Source: Pirellulaceae bacterium
GTDB taxonomy: Bacteria > Planctomycetota > Planctomycetia > Pirellulales > Pirellulaceae
Assembly: GCA_025459265.1 (NCBI GenBank)
Contig: JALOQX010000015.1
Coordinates: forward strand, 1-57,459
Direction: 5' to 3'
Length of the DNA: 57,459 nucleotides
Position numbers and translations under genes: made by a program. Numbering within the stretch: position 1 is the stretch's first letter; every line of letters begins with the position of its first letter. Shown here in pieces: positions 33,561 to 41,509 of this stretch. Below the pieces are notes generated by a model. That model saw only the letters and a program-made list of their open reading frames with translations. It was not told the origin of the DNA and ran no database searches.

Positions 33561-33600
33561 GTCCTATTGGTCCTATAGGTCCTATAGGACCAATAGGACC
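33560..33600. repeat. Perfect 41-nt palindrome built of a GGTCCTAT unit, probable two-way terminator
   Basis: A 20-nt arm (33560-33579) and its exact reverse complement (33581-33600) flank a single T. The arms are themselves made of TCCTAT/ATAGGA units, and further degenerate units continue to about 33618. The last base of the LOG stop codon is the first base of the arm, and the convergent hemDE stop lies at 33608. No T tract follows on either side, so termination is possible but not certain. Confidence 0.85.
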
Positions 33601-33607
33601 TATGGGA

Positions 33608-35536
33608 CTAATCGGACCTGCCACTTAGTTCATGTACCGCGTCGACCAGGGCGACCGCGTGATCGACGGGCGTCTGCGGCAGGATGCCGTGCCCCAGGTT
33701 GAAGATGTGCCCGGGTCGTCCGCCAGCCTGGTCGAGGATCTCCTGGGCGCTGGCGCGCACGGCTGCGCGATCGGCCAGCAGGACGCAGGGATCCAGGTTT
33801 CCCTGGATGCCGTGCTCTGGTGAGATCACCTGCCAGGCCTCGTCGAGTCGCATGCGCCAGTCGACGCCGATCACATCGCCGCCGGCCTGGGCCAGCAGCG
33901 GGTTCAACGCCGGGTTCCCCGTGGCGAAGTTGATCACCGGTGTCCCGGCGCGGATCCCGGTGATGATCTGGCGGACATAGGGGAGTACGAAGCGGCGGTA
34001 GTCGCCGGCGCTGAGACATCCCACCCACGAATCGAACAGCTGCACGGCCTGAGCGCCGGCCGCGATCTGGGCGTTGAGGTAGCGCGTCACGGCGCGCGCG
34101 AAGCGCTCCATCAGCGCCTGCCACGCACCCGGGTCGCGGTACATGAGCGTCTTGGTGTGGAGGTATGTCCGGCTGGCTCCCCCTTCGATGGTGTAACTGG
34201 CGAGCGTGAACGGCGCGCCGGCGAAGCCGATGAGCGGAATACGGGCGGGCAGGTCCCGGCGCGTCTGGCGGACCGCCTGCATGACGAAGTCCAGCGCTTC
34301 GACGCTTTCGAGTTCGACGATGCGATCGACATCCAATCCTTCCCGGACCGGATTGTGGACGACGGGCCCGCCGTGTGGTGCGAATTCCAGGTCCAGCCCC
34401 ATCGGTTCGAGGATCGGCAGCAAGTCGGAGAAAACGATGGCCGCATCCACGCCGAGTCGTTGGACGGCGGTGCACATGACTTCGCTGCACAGGGCGGGAT
34501 CCTTGCACAATTCGAGAAACGACACCTTGTCGCGCACCTGACGGTATTCGGCCATGTACCGTCCCGCCTGGCGCATCAGCCAGATCGGCGTGACCGGGGT
34601 CGGCTCGCGACGGCAGGCCCGCATGAACGGACTGTCGTGCCACGGTGCCAGCGGCGTGGCCGGTGCGGCCGGTGCCGCCGCCAGCAGGCCGCTGACACGG
34701 CGTTTCGCCGCGCGCACGCTGTCCGCCTGCACCGCTGCTTCGCGGACCAGGTGTCCCATCTGATGGTGTGCCGGCTCCACGTCGACCGGCAGCTCGCAGC
34801 GGCGAAGCATTTCGCTCGTGGCGGGCCCGATCGACCCGACGACGGTATGCCACATCGCCTGCCGCAGCGCCGGTTCGACGCCCAGGTCGCGCGCCACCTG
34901 CAGGAGGTGTGTGACCTGGATCGCCGAAGTGAAGAGCGCGACCGCAACGTCACCGGCGACCAAGGCCTGCACCACGCGTGCCAGGGGCGTCGGATCCTCC
35001 GGCAGTTCCCAGCGATACACAGACACGGTCACGACCCGTGCGCCGCGCGCTTCCAGGCCGGCCACGAGGCTGACGTTCGAGTCCCCGTACTCCTGGATCG
35101 CCACCACCTGGTTGTCGATCGGCACCTGCTGATCGATCGTTTGCAGCACTTCCCGCCAGGTGTGTGGTGGCGGGACCATGTGCGTGGGACGCAGTCCGGC
35201 GTCGCGCATGGCCTGGACCACTTTGGGACCGCGCGCGATGGTCACGCTATCGGCCAAGGCGTCGAGGTAGCGCTGCGCGGGGACCTGCCGCTCGACGGCT
35301 GAGAGGAGGTACTGGAAACCGACTCCGGTGAGGAAGGCGACGACGCCGATTTCGCCCACGAGCAGCCGATGCACGAAATCGGCGGTCGCCGGGGTGGGAG
35401 TCGGGACTTCGCGGAGTGCCGGGGCCAGCTGCGGGATGCCGCCCCACCGCGTGATGAGGCGCGCGAGGTCGTCGGACCGACGGCTCTCGAACGCCGCGAC
35501 GCGCAACCCGTGGAACGTGGGAGAGTCCTGTGCCAT
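33608..35536 (-). CDS. HemD-HemE fusion: uroporphyrinogen-III synthase / uroporphyrinogen decarboxylase
   Basis: The 642-aa protein joins two successive heme-pathway enzymes. Residues about 6-270 are HemD (GLRVAAFESRR, VVAFLTGVGFQYLL, VALFTSAIQVTHLL, VGSIGPATSEML). After an Ala/Pro linker, residues about 300-642 are HemE, with PIWLMRQAGRYMAEYR (the two Arg of the active cleft), IVFSDLLPI (the catalytic Asp), GFAGAPFTLASYTIEGG and FNLGHGILP. HemD closes hydroxymethylbilane to uroporphyrinogen III, which HemE decarboxylates to coproporphyrinogen III, so channelling is plausible. The ATG at 35536 is picked because the predicted transcription start falls on it; upstream ATG 35545 and TTG 35572 are alternatives. 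Confidence 0.9.
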   Translation of the reverse strand: MAQDSPTFHGLRVAAFESRRSDDLARLITRWGGIPQLAPALREVPTPTPATADFVHRLLVGEIGVVAFLTGVGFQYLLSAVERQVPAQRYLDALADSVTIARGPKVVQAMRDAGLRPTHMVPPPHTWREVLQTIDQQVPIDNQVVAIQEYGDSNVSLVAGLEARGARVVTVSVYRWELPEDPTPLARVVQALVAGDVAVALFTSAIQVTHLLQVARDLGVEPALRQAMWHTVVGSIGPATSEMLRRCELPVDVEPAHHQMGHLVREAAVQADSVRAAKRRVSGLLAAAPAAPATPLAPWHDSPFMRACRREPTPVTPIWLMRQAGRYMAEYRQVRDKVSFLELCKDPALCSEVMCTAVQRLGVDAAIVFSDLLPILEPMGLDLEFAPHGGPVVHNPVREGLDVDRIVELESVEALDFVMQAVRQTRRDLPARIPLIGFAGAPFTLASYTIEGGASRTYLHTKTLMYRDPGAWQALMERFARAVTRYLNAQIAAGAQAVQLFDSWVGCLSAGDYRRFVLPYVRQIITGIRAGTPVINFATGNPALNPLLAQAGGDVIGVDWRMRLDEAWQVISPEHGIQGNLDPCVLLADRAAVRASAQEILDQAGGRPGHIFNLGHGILPQTPVDHAVALVDAVHELSGRSD

Positions 35537-35543
35537 GCCTCCC

Positions 35544-35572
35544 ATCGTAGGGGCGCCTGGCCGAGCAACCAA
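35544..35572 (-). promoter_or_regulatory. Promoter for hemDE, predicting a leaderless mRNA
   Basis: On the minus strand TTGGTT (35572-35567) and TACGAT (35549-35544) are 17 nt apart. Initiation seven or so bases on falls at about 35537, directly before the ATG at 35536, so the message would have essentially no leader. Confidence 0.5.
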
Positions 35573-35596
35573 GATGGCGTGGTTCGGCCCCTGCGC

Positions 35597-35634
35597 AAGA
35601 AAACGACCTGCCCGTCGCGGGGACGGGCAGGTCG
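35597..35634 (-). terminator. Rho-independent terminator of the Cys-rich gene
   Basis: On the minus strand a 13-bp perfect stem (CGACCTGCCCGTC / GACGGGCAGGTCG, 35634-35604, five-base loop) is followed by TTTTCTT. It lies about 30 nt after the stop of the Cys-rich gene and stops transcription before hemDE. Confidence 0.85.
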
Positions 35635-35664
35635 CCTGTCATCGTCGCCTTCTAACCGGCCAAC

Positions 35665-36540
35665 TTAGCGGACCAAGTTGGTTTGAATGAATCGACGCTG
35701 GGTCGGGAGGAACGCAGAGGGATCGACCACGGGAGCCGGTCCAACTTCGTCCTGCTCGGCCTCGGTGGGAGCCGCTTCTTTGGCCTCGGTGCTCGGTGCA
35801 GCAGCCTCGCAGCCACACACCGGATCGCACCCGCAGCTCGGCTCGGCGCCGCAGCACGGATCGGCACAGCCATTGTCACAGCAGTTCTTGCGAGCGCAGT
35901 GCTTGCCGAAGATCCGATCCAGCAGCGAGGTCCGGCAGCGCTTCTTCACCACGCACTTGGCTTCGCAGCCACAAGCGGGCTCAGCGCCACAACCCGGATC
36001 GCACGCCGCTTCGCAACCGCAAGCCGGCTCCGCGCCACAGCACGGATCAGCGCAACCTTTGTCGCAGCAGCTCTTCTTGCACTTGCACTTGAAACTCCGC
36101 AGCAGGTTCAGCAACGGGGTCCGGCGGCACTTCTTGACCACGCACTTGGCTTCGCAGCCACAAGCGGGCTCAGCGCCACAACCCGGATCGCACGCCGCTT
36201 CACAACCGCATGCCGGGTCCGCGTCACAGCCAGGATCCGCACAGCTGGCGTCGGAGCAACCACCGTCGCAGCCTGCCTTCTGGCAGCGGCACTTGAGGTT
36301 CCGCAGCAGGTTCAGCAGCGGGGTGCGGCGGCACTTCGGCGCACACGGAACACAGGCGTCACATCCAGTGTCGCAGCCGCAGCTGGGACCTGGATCACAC
36401 TTCGTGTCACAACAGCTGGCGGTGTCGCTGCAGCCGTTGTAGTTCATGCCGAGCATTCGGTCGAGCAAATCCAAACCGAAGCTCTGGGTGCTGAGGCCAA
36501 GGCCCAACACCAACGATCCAACAAAAATGTTCCACTTCAT
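35665..36540 (-). CDS. Exported cysteine-rich repeat protein
   Basis: The 291-aa product has a signal peptide (about 1-22) and 49 cysteines by my count, mostly in CGCEAAC, DPGCGAEPACGCE and CCDKGCADPCC units. Each block also carries a basic element CRRTPLLNLLR..KCKC, present three times in near-identical form and once as CRTSLLDRIFGKHC. The last 45 residues are acidic and Cys-free. Such proteins occur in planctomycete envelopes; here metal binding or disulfide cross-linking of the wall is a guess. Two copies of a 65-bp exact repeat lie inside. GGAGA precedes the ATG; the gene is monocistronic with its own terminator. Confidence 0.85.
   Translation of the reverse strand: MKWNIFVGSLVLGLGLSTQSFGLDLLDRMLGMNYNGCSDTASCCDTKCDPGPSCGCDTGCDACVPCAPKCRRTPLLNLLRNLKCRCQKAGCDGGCSDASCADPGCDADPACGCEAACDPGCGAEPACGCEAKCVVKKCRRTPLLNLLRSFKCKCKKSCCDKGCADPCCGAEPACGCEAACDPGCGAEPACGCEAKCVVKKRCRTSLLDRIFGKHCARKNCCDNGCADPCCGAEPSCGCDPVCGCEAAAPSTEAKEAAPTEAEQDEVGPAPVVDPSAFLPTQRRFIQTNLVR
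35948..36201. repeat. 65-bp exact direct repeat within the Cys-rich gene
   Basis: Positions 35948-36012 and 36137-36201 are identical and lie 189 bp (63 codons) apart in phase. Flanking copies are diverged, so this looks like recent duplication or gene conversion of one repeat block. Confidence 0.85.
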
Positions 36541-37014
36541 CGAGCCACGTCTCCTTTACGATGGAACTTTCGAACTGGCGCAATTCCCGGGTCGGCCTGC
36601 GCTTGTGAGTCTTGTGGGCGCGCTGAGTCATGCGCCGTGAGACTCAGATCGTCAGCGGGTTCTCCTTCCTGGAGATGTTCGATCGGGGTGTGCCTGACTG
36701 GGGGTGGGCTACCGAGGTAGGTGGTGGGTTGCACCGCGTACCATGCAGTGTCGTGCGCCAGAACCGGTCGAGTCATTCCTTGACCCGATAAGTCCGCTCC
36801 GGTTGGCCTGACGCTTCGCTACATGCCCCTGATGCAGAGGCACGCGCGTCAAGTGACATGTACCGTATCGGCCCGCACGGCGCGCCGACAAGTGGTTTAC
36901 ATCAACTGTTGCGGAGACAATGCGGCCTGCAGAGACTGGTGAAACCTTGCGGCGCAGCATCCCTCTGGTTGTGGTCGCCCTCCGTGCCGGCTGCTATGAT
37001 GCGAGAGGTGAATC
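36541..37014. other. 474-bp divergent intergenic region between the Cys-rich and PQQ genes
   Basis: No ORF here is convincing. On the minus strand the Cys-rich gene has AAGGAGA before its ATG; TTGCGC with a poor -10 (CGTAAA) 17 nt on is the best pair. On the plus strand an extended -10 TGCTATGAT (36992-37000) ends only 14 nt before the PQQ ATG, which would give a very short leader. Nothing else was identified. Confidence 0.4.
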
Positions 37015-38694
37015 ATGACCATGCGATGCCGTGTCCCAGTGATCGTCGCGCTGGGGCTGGCCTGCTGGACCGGCCCGCCCCCGGACGCGCTGCGCGCCGA
37101 GGACTGGCCGCAATGGGGCGGTTCGTCGCTGCGCAACAACGTCACCGCCGCGGCGGATGTGCCCACGCACTGGAACATCGGACGGTTCGATCGCAGGACA
37201 GGCCAGTGGCAGTTGGCGGGCGCGCAGAACGTGACATGGGTCGCACGGCTGGGCAGTCAGACGTACGGCACGCCGGTCGTGGCCGGCGGCCGCGTCTGGA
37301 TCGGAACCAACAATGACGCCGGCTACCTGCCGCGCTACCCGGCCGACACCGATCTGGGATGCCTGCTCTGCTTCCGGGCATGCGACGGTGAGTTCCTCTG
37401 GCAGGACTCGAGCGAAAAACTCGCCACCGGCCGCGCCCACGACTGGCCTCAGCAGGGCATCTGCTCCACGCCGCTGGTCGAGGGCGAGCGGCTGTGGTAC
37501 GTCACCAGCCGCGGCGAGGTCGTCTGCCTGGATGTGCGGGGATTCGAGGATGGGGAAGATGACGGGCTCCAGCAGACTGCGCCGGCCGGTGGCGGGGACG
37601 CGGACGACCCCCGGCCGCCACGGCACGAGGCGGATGTCGTCTGGCGGCTGGATATGATGTCGCAGCTGCAGGTTTCTCAACTGTACATGTCCAGCTGCTC
37701 CGTCACGTCGCTGGGCGACCTGCTCTTCGTCAACACCTCCAACGGCTGGCACGAACCCGACTCGGGGTTCGCGTCCCTGGCGGCCCCGAGTTTCCTGGCG
37801 CTCGACAAACACACCGGCACCGTGGTGTGGTCCGACAATACGCCGGGCGAGAACCTGCTGCATGGCCAATGGTCTTCCCCCGCCGCCGGCGTGCTGGGAG
37901 GCGTACCCCAGGTGATCTTCGCCGGCGGCGATGGCTGGGTGTACAGCTTTCGCGCCGAGGCGAACGATACGGGGCGGCCGGAGATGCTCTGGAAATTCGA
38001 CACCAATCCCAAGGAGTCCAAGTGGGTGGCGGGCGGCGCCGGGTCGCGCAATACGCTGGTGGCCACACCGGTGCTGCACGACGGCCTGGTGTATGTCGCC
38101 GTTGGACAGGATCCGGAGTTCGGCGCCGGGAGCGGTCGGATCTGGTGTATTGATCCGACCAGGCGTGGCGACGTGAGTCCGACGCTCGCGGTGCGGGCGG
38201 ACGATCCCGGGCAGGTGCTGCCGCCGCGGCGCATCCAGGCGGTAATTCCCGCGCAGGGTGAAACGACGGTGCGCAACCCGCAATCCGCGGTCGTCTGGGA
38301 ATACAGCCGCTGCGACCGCAACGGGAACGGCGAGATCGAGTTCGAGGAAGAGATGCACCGCAGTTGCGGCAGTGTGGCCATCCGGAATGATCTGCTGGTC
38401 ATTGGCGATTTCGCCGGCATCGTGCATTGCCTCGACGCGAAACAGGGCACCGCACACTGGACCTACGACATGCTCGCGGCCGTCTGGGGTTCTCCCTTGA
38501 TCGTCTCGGATCGGGTCTATCTGGGCGACGAAGATGGCGACATCTGTATCTTTGAGCTGTCGGCCGATCCGCAGGAGCCGCTGGCGGAAATCAACGTCGG
38601 CGCGTCCGTGTGCGCGACGCCCGTCGTGGCCAATCAGGTCCTCTGGATTGCCACGCGGACTCATCTGCTGGCCATCGAGAACAGCGACCCGTGA
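37015..38694 (+). CDS. Exported PQQ-type beta-propeller protein with an EF-hand loop
   Basis: The 559-aa protein has a signal peptide (about 1-28, before EDWPQWGGSS) and a run of PQQ/WD-like beta-propeller blades: YGTPVVAGGRVWIGT, CLLCFRACDGEFLWQD, WYVTSRGEVVCLDVRG, FLALDKHTGTVVWSD and VHCLDAKQGTAHWTYD. It lacks the residues of true quinoprotein dehydrogenases, so it is probably a binding or scaffold protein. Between late blades sits a canonical EF-hand loop at 434-445 (DRNGNGEIEFEE: Asp1, Asn3, Asn5, Gly6, Glu12). The outer-surface role is unknown. It is probably co-transcribed with the receiver-like gene 16 nt downstream. Confidence 0.87.
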   Translation: MTMRCRVPVIVALGLACWTGPPPDALRAEDWPQWGGSSLRNNVTAAADVPTHWNIGRFDRRTGQWQLAGAQNVTWVARLGSQTYGTPVVAGGRVWIGTNNDAGYLPRYPADTDLGCLLCFRACDGEFLWQDSSEKLATGRAHDWPQQGICSTPLVEGERLWYVTSRGEVVCLDVRGFEDGEDDGLQQTAPAGGGDADDPRPPRHEADVVWRLDMMSQLQVSQLYMSSCSVTSLGDLLFVNTSNGWHEPDSGFASLAAPSFLALDKHTGTVVWSDNTPGENLLHGQWSSPAAGVLGGVPQVIFAGGDGWVYSFRAEANDTGRPEMLWKFDTNPKESKWVAGGAGSRNTLVATPVLHDGLVYVAVGQDPEFGAGSGRIWCIDPTRRGDVSPTLAVRADDPGQVLPPRRIQAVIPAQGETTVRNPQSAVVWEYSRCDRNGNGEIEFEEEMHRSCGSVAIRNDLLVIGDFAGIVHCLDAKQGTAHWTYDMLAAVWGSPLIVSDRVYLGDEDGDICIFELSADPQEPLAEINVGASVCATPVVANQVLWIATRTHLLAIENSDP

Positions 38695-38710
38695 CAGGAG
38701 CCCGTGCCGC

Positions 38711-39115
38711 ATGCTCAAGCGCGTACTGAACGTGGGTAGTTGTACGCCCGATCATCGCGCCATTTCCGCGATGATTGCCGCGCGCTTCTCGGCGGAAGTC
38801 AGCCGGGCGCACGACTGGGATGATGCGGTGGAGCACTTGCGGGCCATGCCGTTTGACCTCGTGCTGGTCAACCGCATGCTCGACAGCGATCGTTCCGATG
38901 GCGTGCGGTTCATTGAGCGGCTGAAACAGGACCCCGACCTTGGCGCGGTGCCGGTGATGCTCGTGACGAATTTCCCTGAGCACCAGCGCCGGGCGATGCA
39001 GGCGGGGGCCGTCGAGGGATTCGGGAAACAGTCGCTCACGGCGCCGGAGACGCTGGCGAAACTCGCCCCGTACCTCTCGCCCGGACCGGCCACTGCGTCG
39101 CAGGATCCCGTCTGA
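38711..39115 (+). CDS. Receiver-domain-like protein lacking the phosphoacceptor Asp
   Basis: The 134-aa single-domain protein follows a CheY-like pattern (VLNVGSCTPDHRAISAMI, FDLVLVNRMLDSD, PVMLVTNF, AGAVEGFGKQ). The phosphoacceptor position in strand 3 is Asn54 rather than Asp, and the acidic pair after strand 1 is missing (GSCTPD). The conserved Thr86 and Lys106 are kept. It is therefore a degenerate receiver that probably does not follow the normal phosphorylation cycle and may bind a partner in a fixed state. It starts 16 nt after the propeller gene on the same strand, an odd pairing with an exported protein. Confidence 0.8.
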   Translation: MLKRVLNVGSCTPDHRAISAMIAARFSAEVSRAHDWDDAVEHLRAMPFDLVLVNRMLDSDRSDGVRFIERLKQDPDLGAVPVMLVTNFPEHQRRAMQAGAVEGFGKQSLTAPETLAKLAPYLSPGPATASQDPV

Positions 39116-39134
39116 CGGAGATGCTCCCCGGGAT

Positions 39135-39830
39135 TCAGTGGTCCGCGGTCGCCGGCCGTGCTCCGTCCGCCTCCTGTTTCGTCTCCGATTCCGCCTCCGC
39201 TGCGGGCTCCCCGGCGGCCTCCGTCTGAGGCTGGAGGAATTTCAGCCCGGCCATGACGGCAAACGCGTCCGCGCGATAGTCGTCGAGTTTCCCGGCATAG
39301 ACGTCGAGTGTCACGCTGTACACGCGACGGTTGGCGAGGGTGATCAGGACTTCGCGTTCACCGCGGTACGAGCGTTCCCCGGCGCGGAACGTGCGGGGCA
39401 CGATGTACCGCAGACAGGGGACTTCGCCCAGGATGAGCAGGCCGATGTCGTGCGCCTGCGGTTCACTTTGCTCGACCGCTGTCGCCATCCCTTCCAGCTG
39501 GTGCAGCGTGGCCTCGCGATCCGCCGCCGGAGCCGCTTCGCTGTCTCGCGCCTCCACGGTGATGCGCGGCAGGGGATTGTCAAGGCCGGGATAGAGCACG
39601 AACCGAACCAGGTAGTCCTGGGCGCGCGCGGCCGTGTGCCAGTCCACGGGTGGCGCAACACGCAACCGCCCGCGGTCGACGTCCGCCAGGTACGCCGCCA
39701 GATCGGACAGTTCGTCGACGCGAAACTCGAAGCGGTCCAGCTTGGCGCGCGATCCGGTCGCGGCCGGCGGCGCTGGTCCGCAGCCCGCAGCCAGCAGCAG
39801 ACACAGGCACGACAAGCCGGCACGCGTCAC
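39135..39830 (-). CDS. Lipoprotein of unknown function
   Basis: The 231-aa protein has a clear lipoprotein signal (LLLAAGC, modified Cys at residue 17), then a mixed alpha/beta region without recognised domain (RFEFRVDELSDLAAYLADVD, GLLILGEVPCLRYIVP, VLITLANRRVYSVTLDV), and an acidic, Ala/Glu-rich tail. It overlaps the upstream small gene by 4 nt (ATGA on the minus strand), so the two are coupled. It is likely anchored in an envelope membrane. Confidence 0.78.
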   Translation of the reverse strand: MTRAGLSCLCLLLAAGCGPAPPAATGSRAKLDRFEFRVDELSDLAAYLADVDRGRLRVAPPVDWHTAARAQDYLVRFVLYPGLDNPLPRITVEARDSEAAPAADREATLHQLEGMATAVEQSEPQAHDIGLLILGEVPCLRYIVPRTFRAGERSYRGEREVLITLANRRVYSVTLDVYAGKLDDYRADAFAVMAGLKFLQPQTEAAGEPAAEAESETKQEADGARPATADH

Positions 39831-40135
39831 GCGTCGAGCGTCTCCTTCACTTTCTGCACGAAGTGGGGCGTCTTCCCGGACTGACTGAGCGCTTCCGCCT
39901 TCTTTTCCGCTTCCTTCTTCTGGTTGAATTCAAACGTGGCGACGCGTTTGAGCGACTGGTTGAAGACGCCCCAGTAGACTTTCTTGCGCAGATCGGCAGG
40001 TTCTTTCGCCCGGCTGGCGCGTTTGACGGCCTTCTTGGGGGCGGCCGGCTTCTCGCTCAAACCAGCCTTCTCCGCCGCTTCCGCCGCTTCTACCTCTTCG
40101 CGCAACGCTTTCCGATTGACAATTTTACGCGCCAT
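39827..40135 (-). CDS. Small basic Lys/Ala-rich protein (planctomycete type)
   Basis: The 102-aa protein has a charged N-terminal half (MARKIVNRKALREEVEAAEAAE, quoted to 20: MARKIVNRKALREEVEAAEA) with an Ala/Pro/Lys stretch (KPAAPKKAVKRASRAKE) reminiscent of histone-H1-like tails. Its C-terminal half is compact (VYWGVFNQSLKRVATFEFNQ then KKEAEKKAEALSQSGKTPHFV). I recall this architecture in uncharacterised planctomycete proteins. A nucleic-acid-binding role is suggested only by the charge. It is the first gene of a two-gene unit with the lipoprotein; the M20 gene lies upstream on the same strand, 105 bp away. Confidence 0.7.
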   Translation of the reverse strand: MARKIVNRKALREEVEAAEAAEKAGLSEKPAAPKKAVKRASRAKEPADLRKKVYWGVFNQSLKRVATFEFNQKKEAEKKAEALSQSGKTPHFVQKVKETLDA

Positions 40136-40240
40136 GGGTTACCGCCACGCCTAGGAACCAGAGATCGCCTCTGGCCCATGGTAACCCATTTCGCCCCCGG
40201 TCGCCAGTTGGCGTCAGGCCGGACGAGCGTCGCCAGGGAG

Positions 40241-41497
40241 TCAGGTCCCCGAGCGGCAATCGGTGGCCACGCACAGGGCGATCCGGCAGGCATCGCGGAA
40301 GGCGGCCAGATCCAGCGCTTCGGTGACCATGTGCGGATTCACCTGCCCGCACCCCAACGTGACCGTCGGGATGCCGTGGCGCGTGGTCCAGTTCGCATCG
40401 AGTCCCCCATTGGCGACAACGCGGAAAGGCGTCCGGCCGACCGCCCGGACCGCGTCCTCGGCAGCCAGCACGCACGCTTCCCGCGGGGCCAGCCGAAACG
40501 GTTCGTAGTCGACGCGGGAGGAGCAGGCCGCCGAGCCGCATACGCCGACGGCGTTGCGCACCTTCCGGGCGGCCCGCGCAAAGGCACGCTCGATCTCGCG
40601 GACGATCCGCTGGCGAAATGCCGGGCTGTGACTCCGCGCTTCGGCGCGCAGGAGCACGCGATCCGTCACGACATTCGTCGCGTCCCCGCCGTGAATGACT
40701 CCCACGTTGCAGGTGCCTTGGCGCCTTCCCTGCCGGACGAGACCGTGCCAGCCATGCTCATGCAGGTGGGCGACGGCCAGGCTGGCGATGGCGATGGCAC
40801 TCACGCCCCGTTCCGGAGCGACACCGGCGTGCGCCGCCACGCCGCGCACGTCGATCTCCACGCGGCAAGCGCCGGTGGCGCCCACCGTGAGCTTCTCGGG
40901 CGGGCCGCCGTCCCAATTGAAGGCGAGCTGAGGGTTTCCCAACCATCCCGTGTCCACGCATCGCGACCCGTGCAGACCAATCTCCTCTTGCACAAACCAG
41001 CAGAAGGTCAGCGGGGGGTGGGGCAGATCGCGTGCGAGGATTTCGCAGGCGGCGGTAAGCGTCACCGCGACCCCGGCACGATTGTCGGCCCCGAGCCCGG
41101 TGTGGGGATGGGCCGAGCGGACCGTGTCTCCCTCCCGCACCGCCTGGCAGCCCACACAGATGGGCACCGTATCAAGGTGGGCACAGAGCATCCGTCTGGG
41201 GCGCCGGCACGTCCCGGGGAGTTTCAGAATCAGGTTTCCGGTTTGTCCGGGTGTGGGAGTGCGACGGTGAGCCGTGTCGCGTCGCAGCATGGACGGCGTG
41301 GCGCCGGATGCGCGCAAACGGGCTTCGACCGCGTCGGCGATCAAGTGTTCCTCGCAACTCCTGCCGGGGATCACGAGCAACTCCAGCACGAGATCGATCG
41401 CGCGGGACAGATCTGGCTCGGGCCTGGCGCCAGCAGTACCTGCGTGTGCCGGGTGACGGAACGCCTCATCAGCGCGGGCCCCGCGTTTCGGTCTCAT
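40241..41497 (-). CDS. M20-family metallopeptidase
   Basis: The 418-aa protein has the two-zinc site of M20 peptidases: LCAHLDTVP (first His/Asp), GLGADNRAGVAV (bridging Asp), WFVQEEIGLHG (Glu pair) and GCGQVNPHMVTEAL (terminal His). The central dimerisation domain contains RVEIDVRGVAAHAGVAPERGVSAI (quoted as RGVAAHAGVAPERG). The specificity is unknown; PepT and di/tripeptidases are the nearest types, and PepT itself is elsewhere in the window. It lies 12 nt downstream of lpxB on the same strand and is probably in the same operon without an obvious functional link. Confidence 0.85.
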   Translation of the reverse strand: MRPKRGARADEAFRHPAHAGTAGARPEPDLSRAIDLVLELLVIPGRSCEEHLIADAVEARLRASGATPSMLRRDTAHRRTPTPGQTGNLILKLPGTCRRPRRMLCAHLDTVPICVGCQAVREGDTVRSAHPHTGLGADNRAGVAVTLTAACEILARDLPHPPLTFCWFVQEEIGLHGSRCVDTGWLGNPQLAFNWDGGPPEKLTVGATGACRVEIDVRGVAAHAGVAPERGVSAIAIASLAVAHLHEHGWHGLVRQGRRQGTCNVGVIHGGDATNVVTDRVLLRAEARSHSPAFRQRIVREIERAFARAARKVRNAVGVCGSAACSSRVDYEPFRLAPREACVLAAEDAVRAVGRTPFRVVANGGLDANWTTRHGIPTVTLGCGQVNPHMVTEALDLAAFRDACRIALCVATDCRSGT

Positions 41498-41509
41498 GGT
41501 TCAGTCCGC

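Noticed and set aside
35687..36442. Plus-strand frame antisense to the Cys-rich gene
   Set aside because: Repetitive only because the real gene is; no signal peptide or initiation site.
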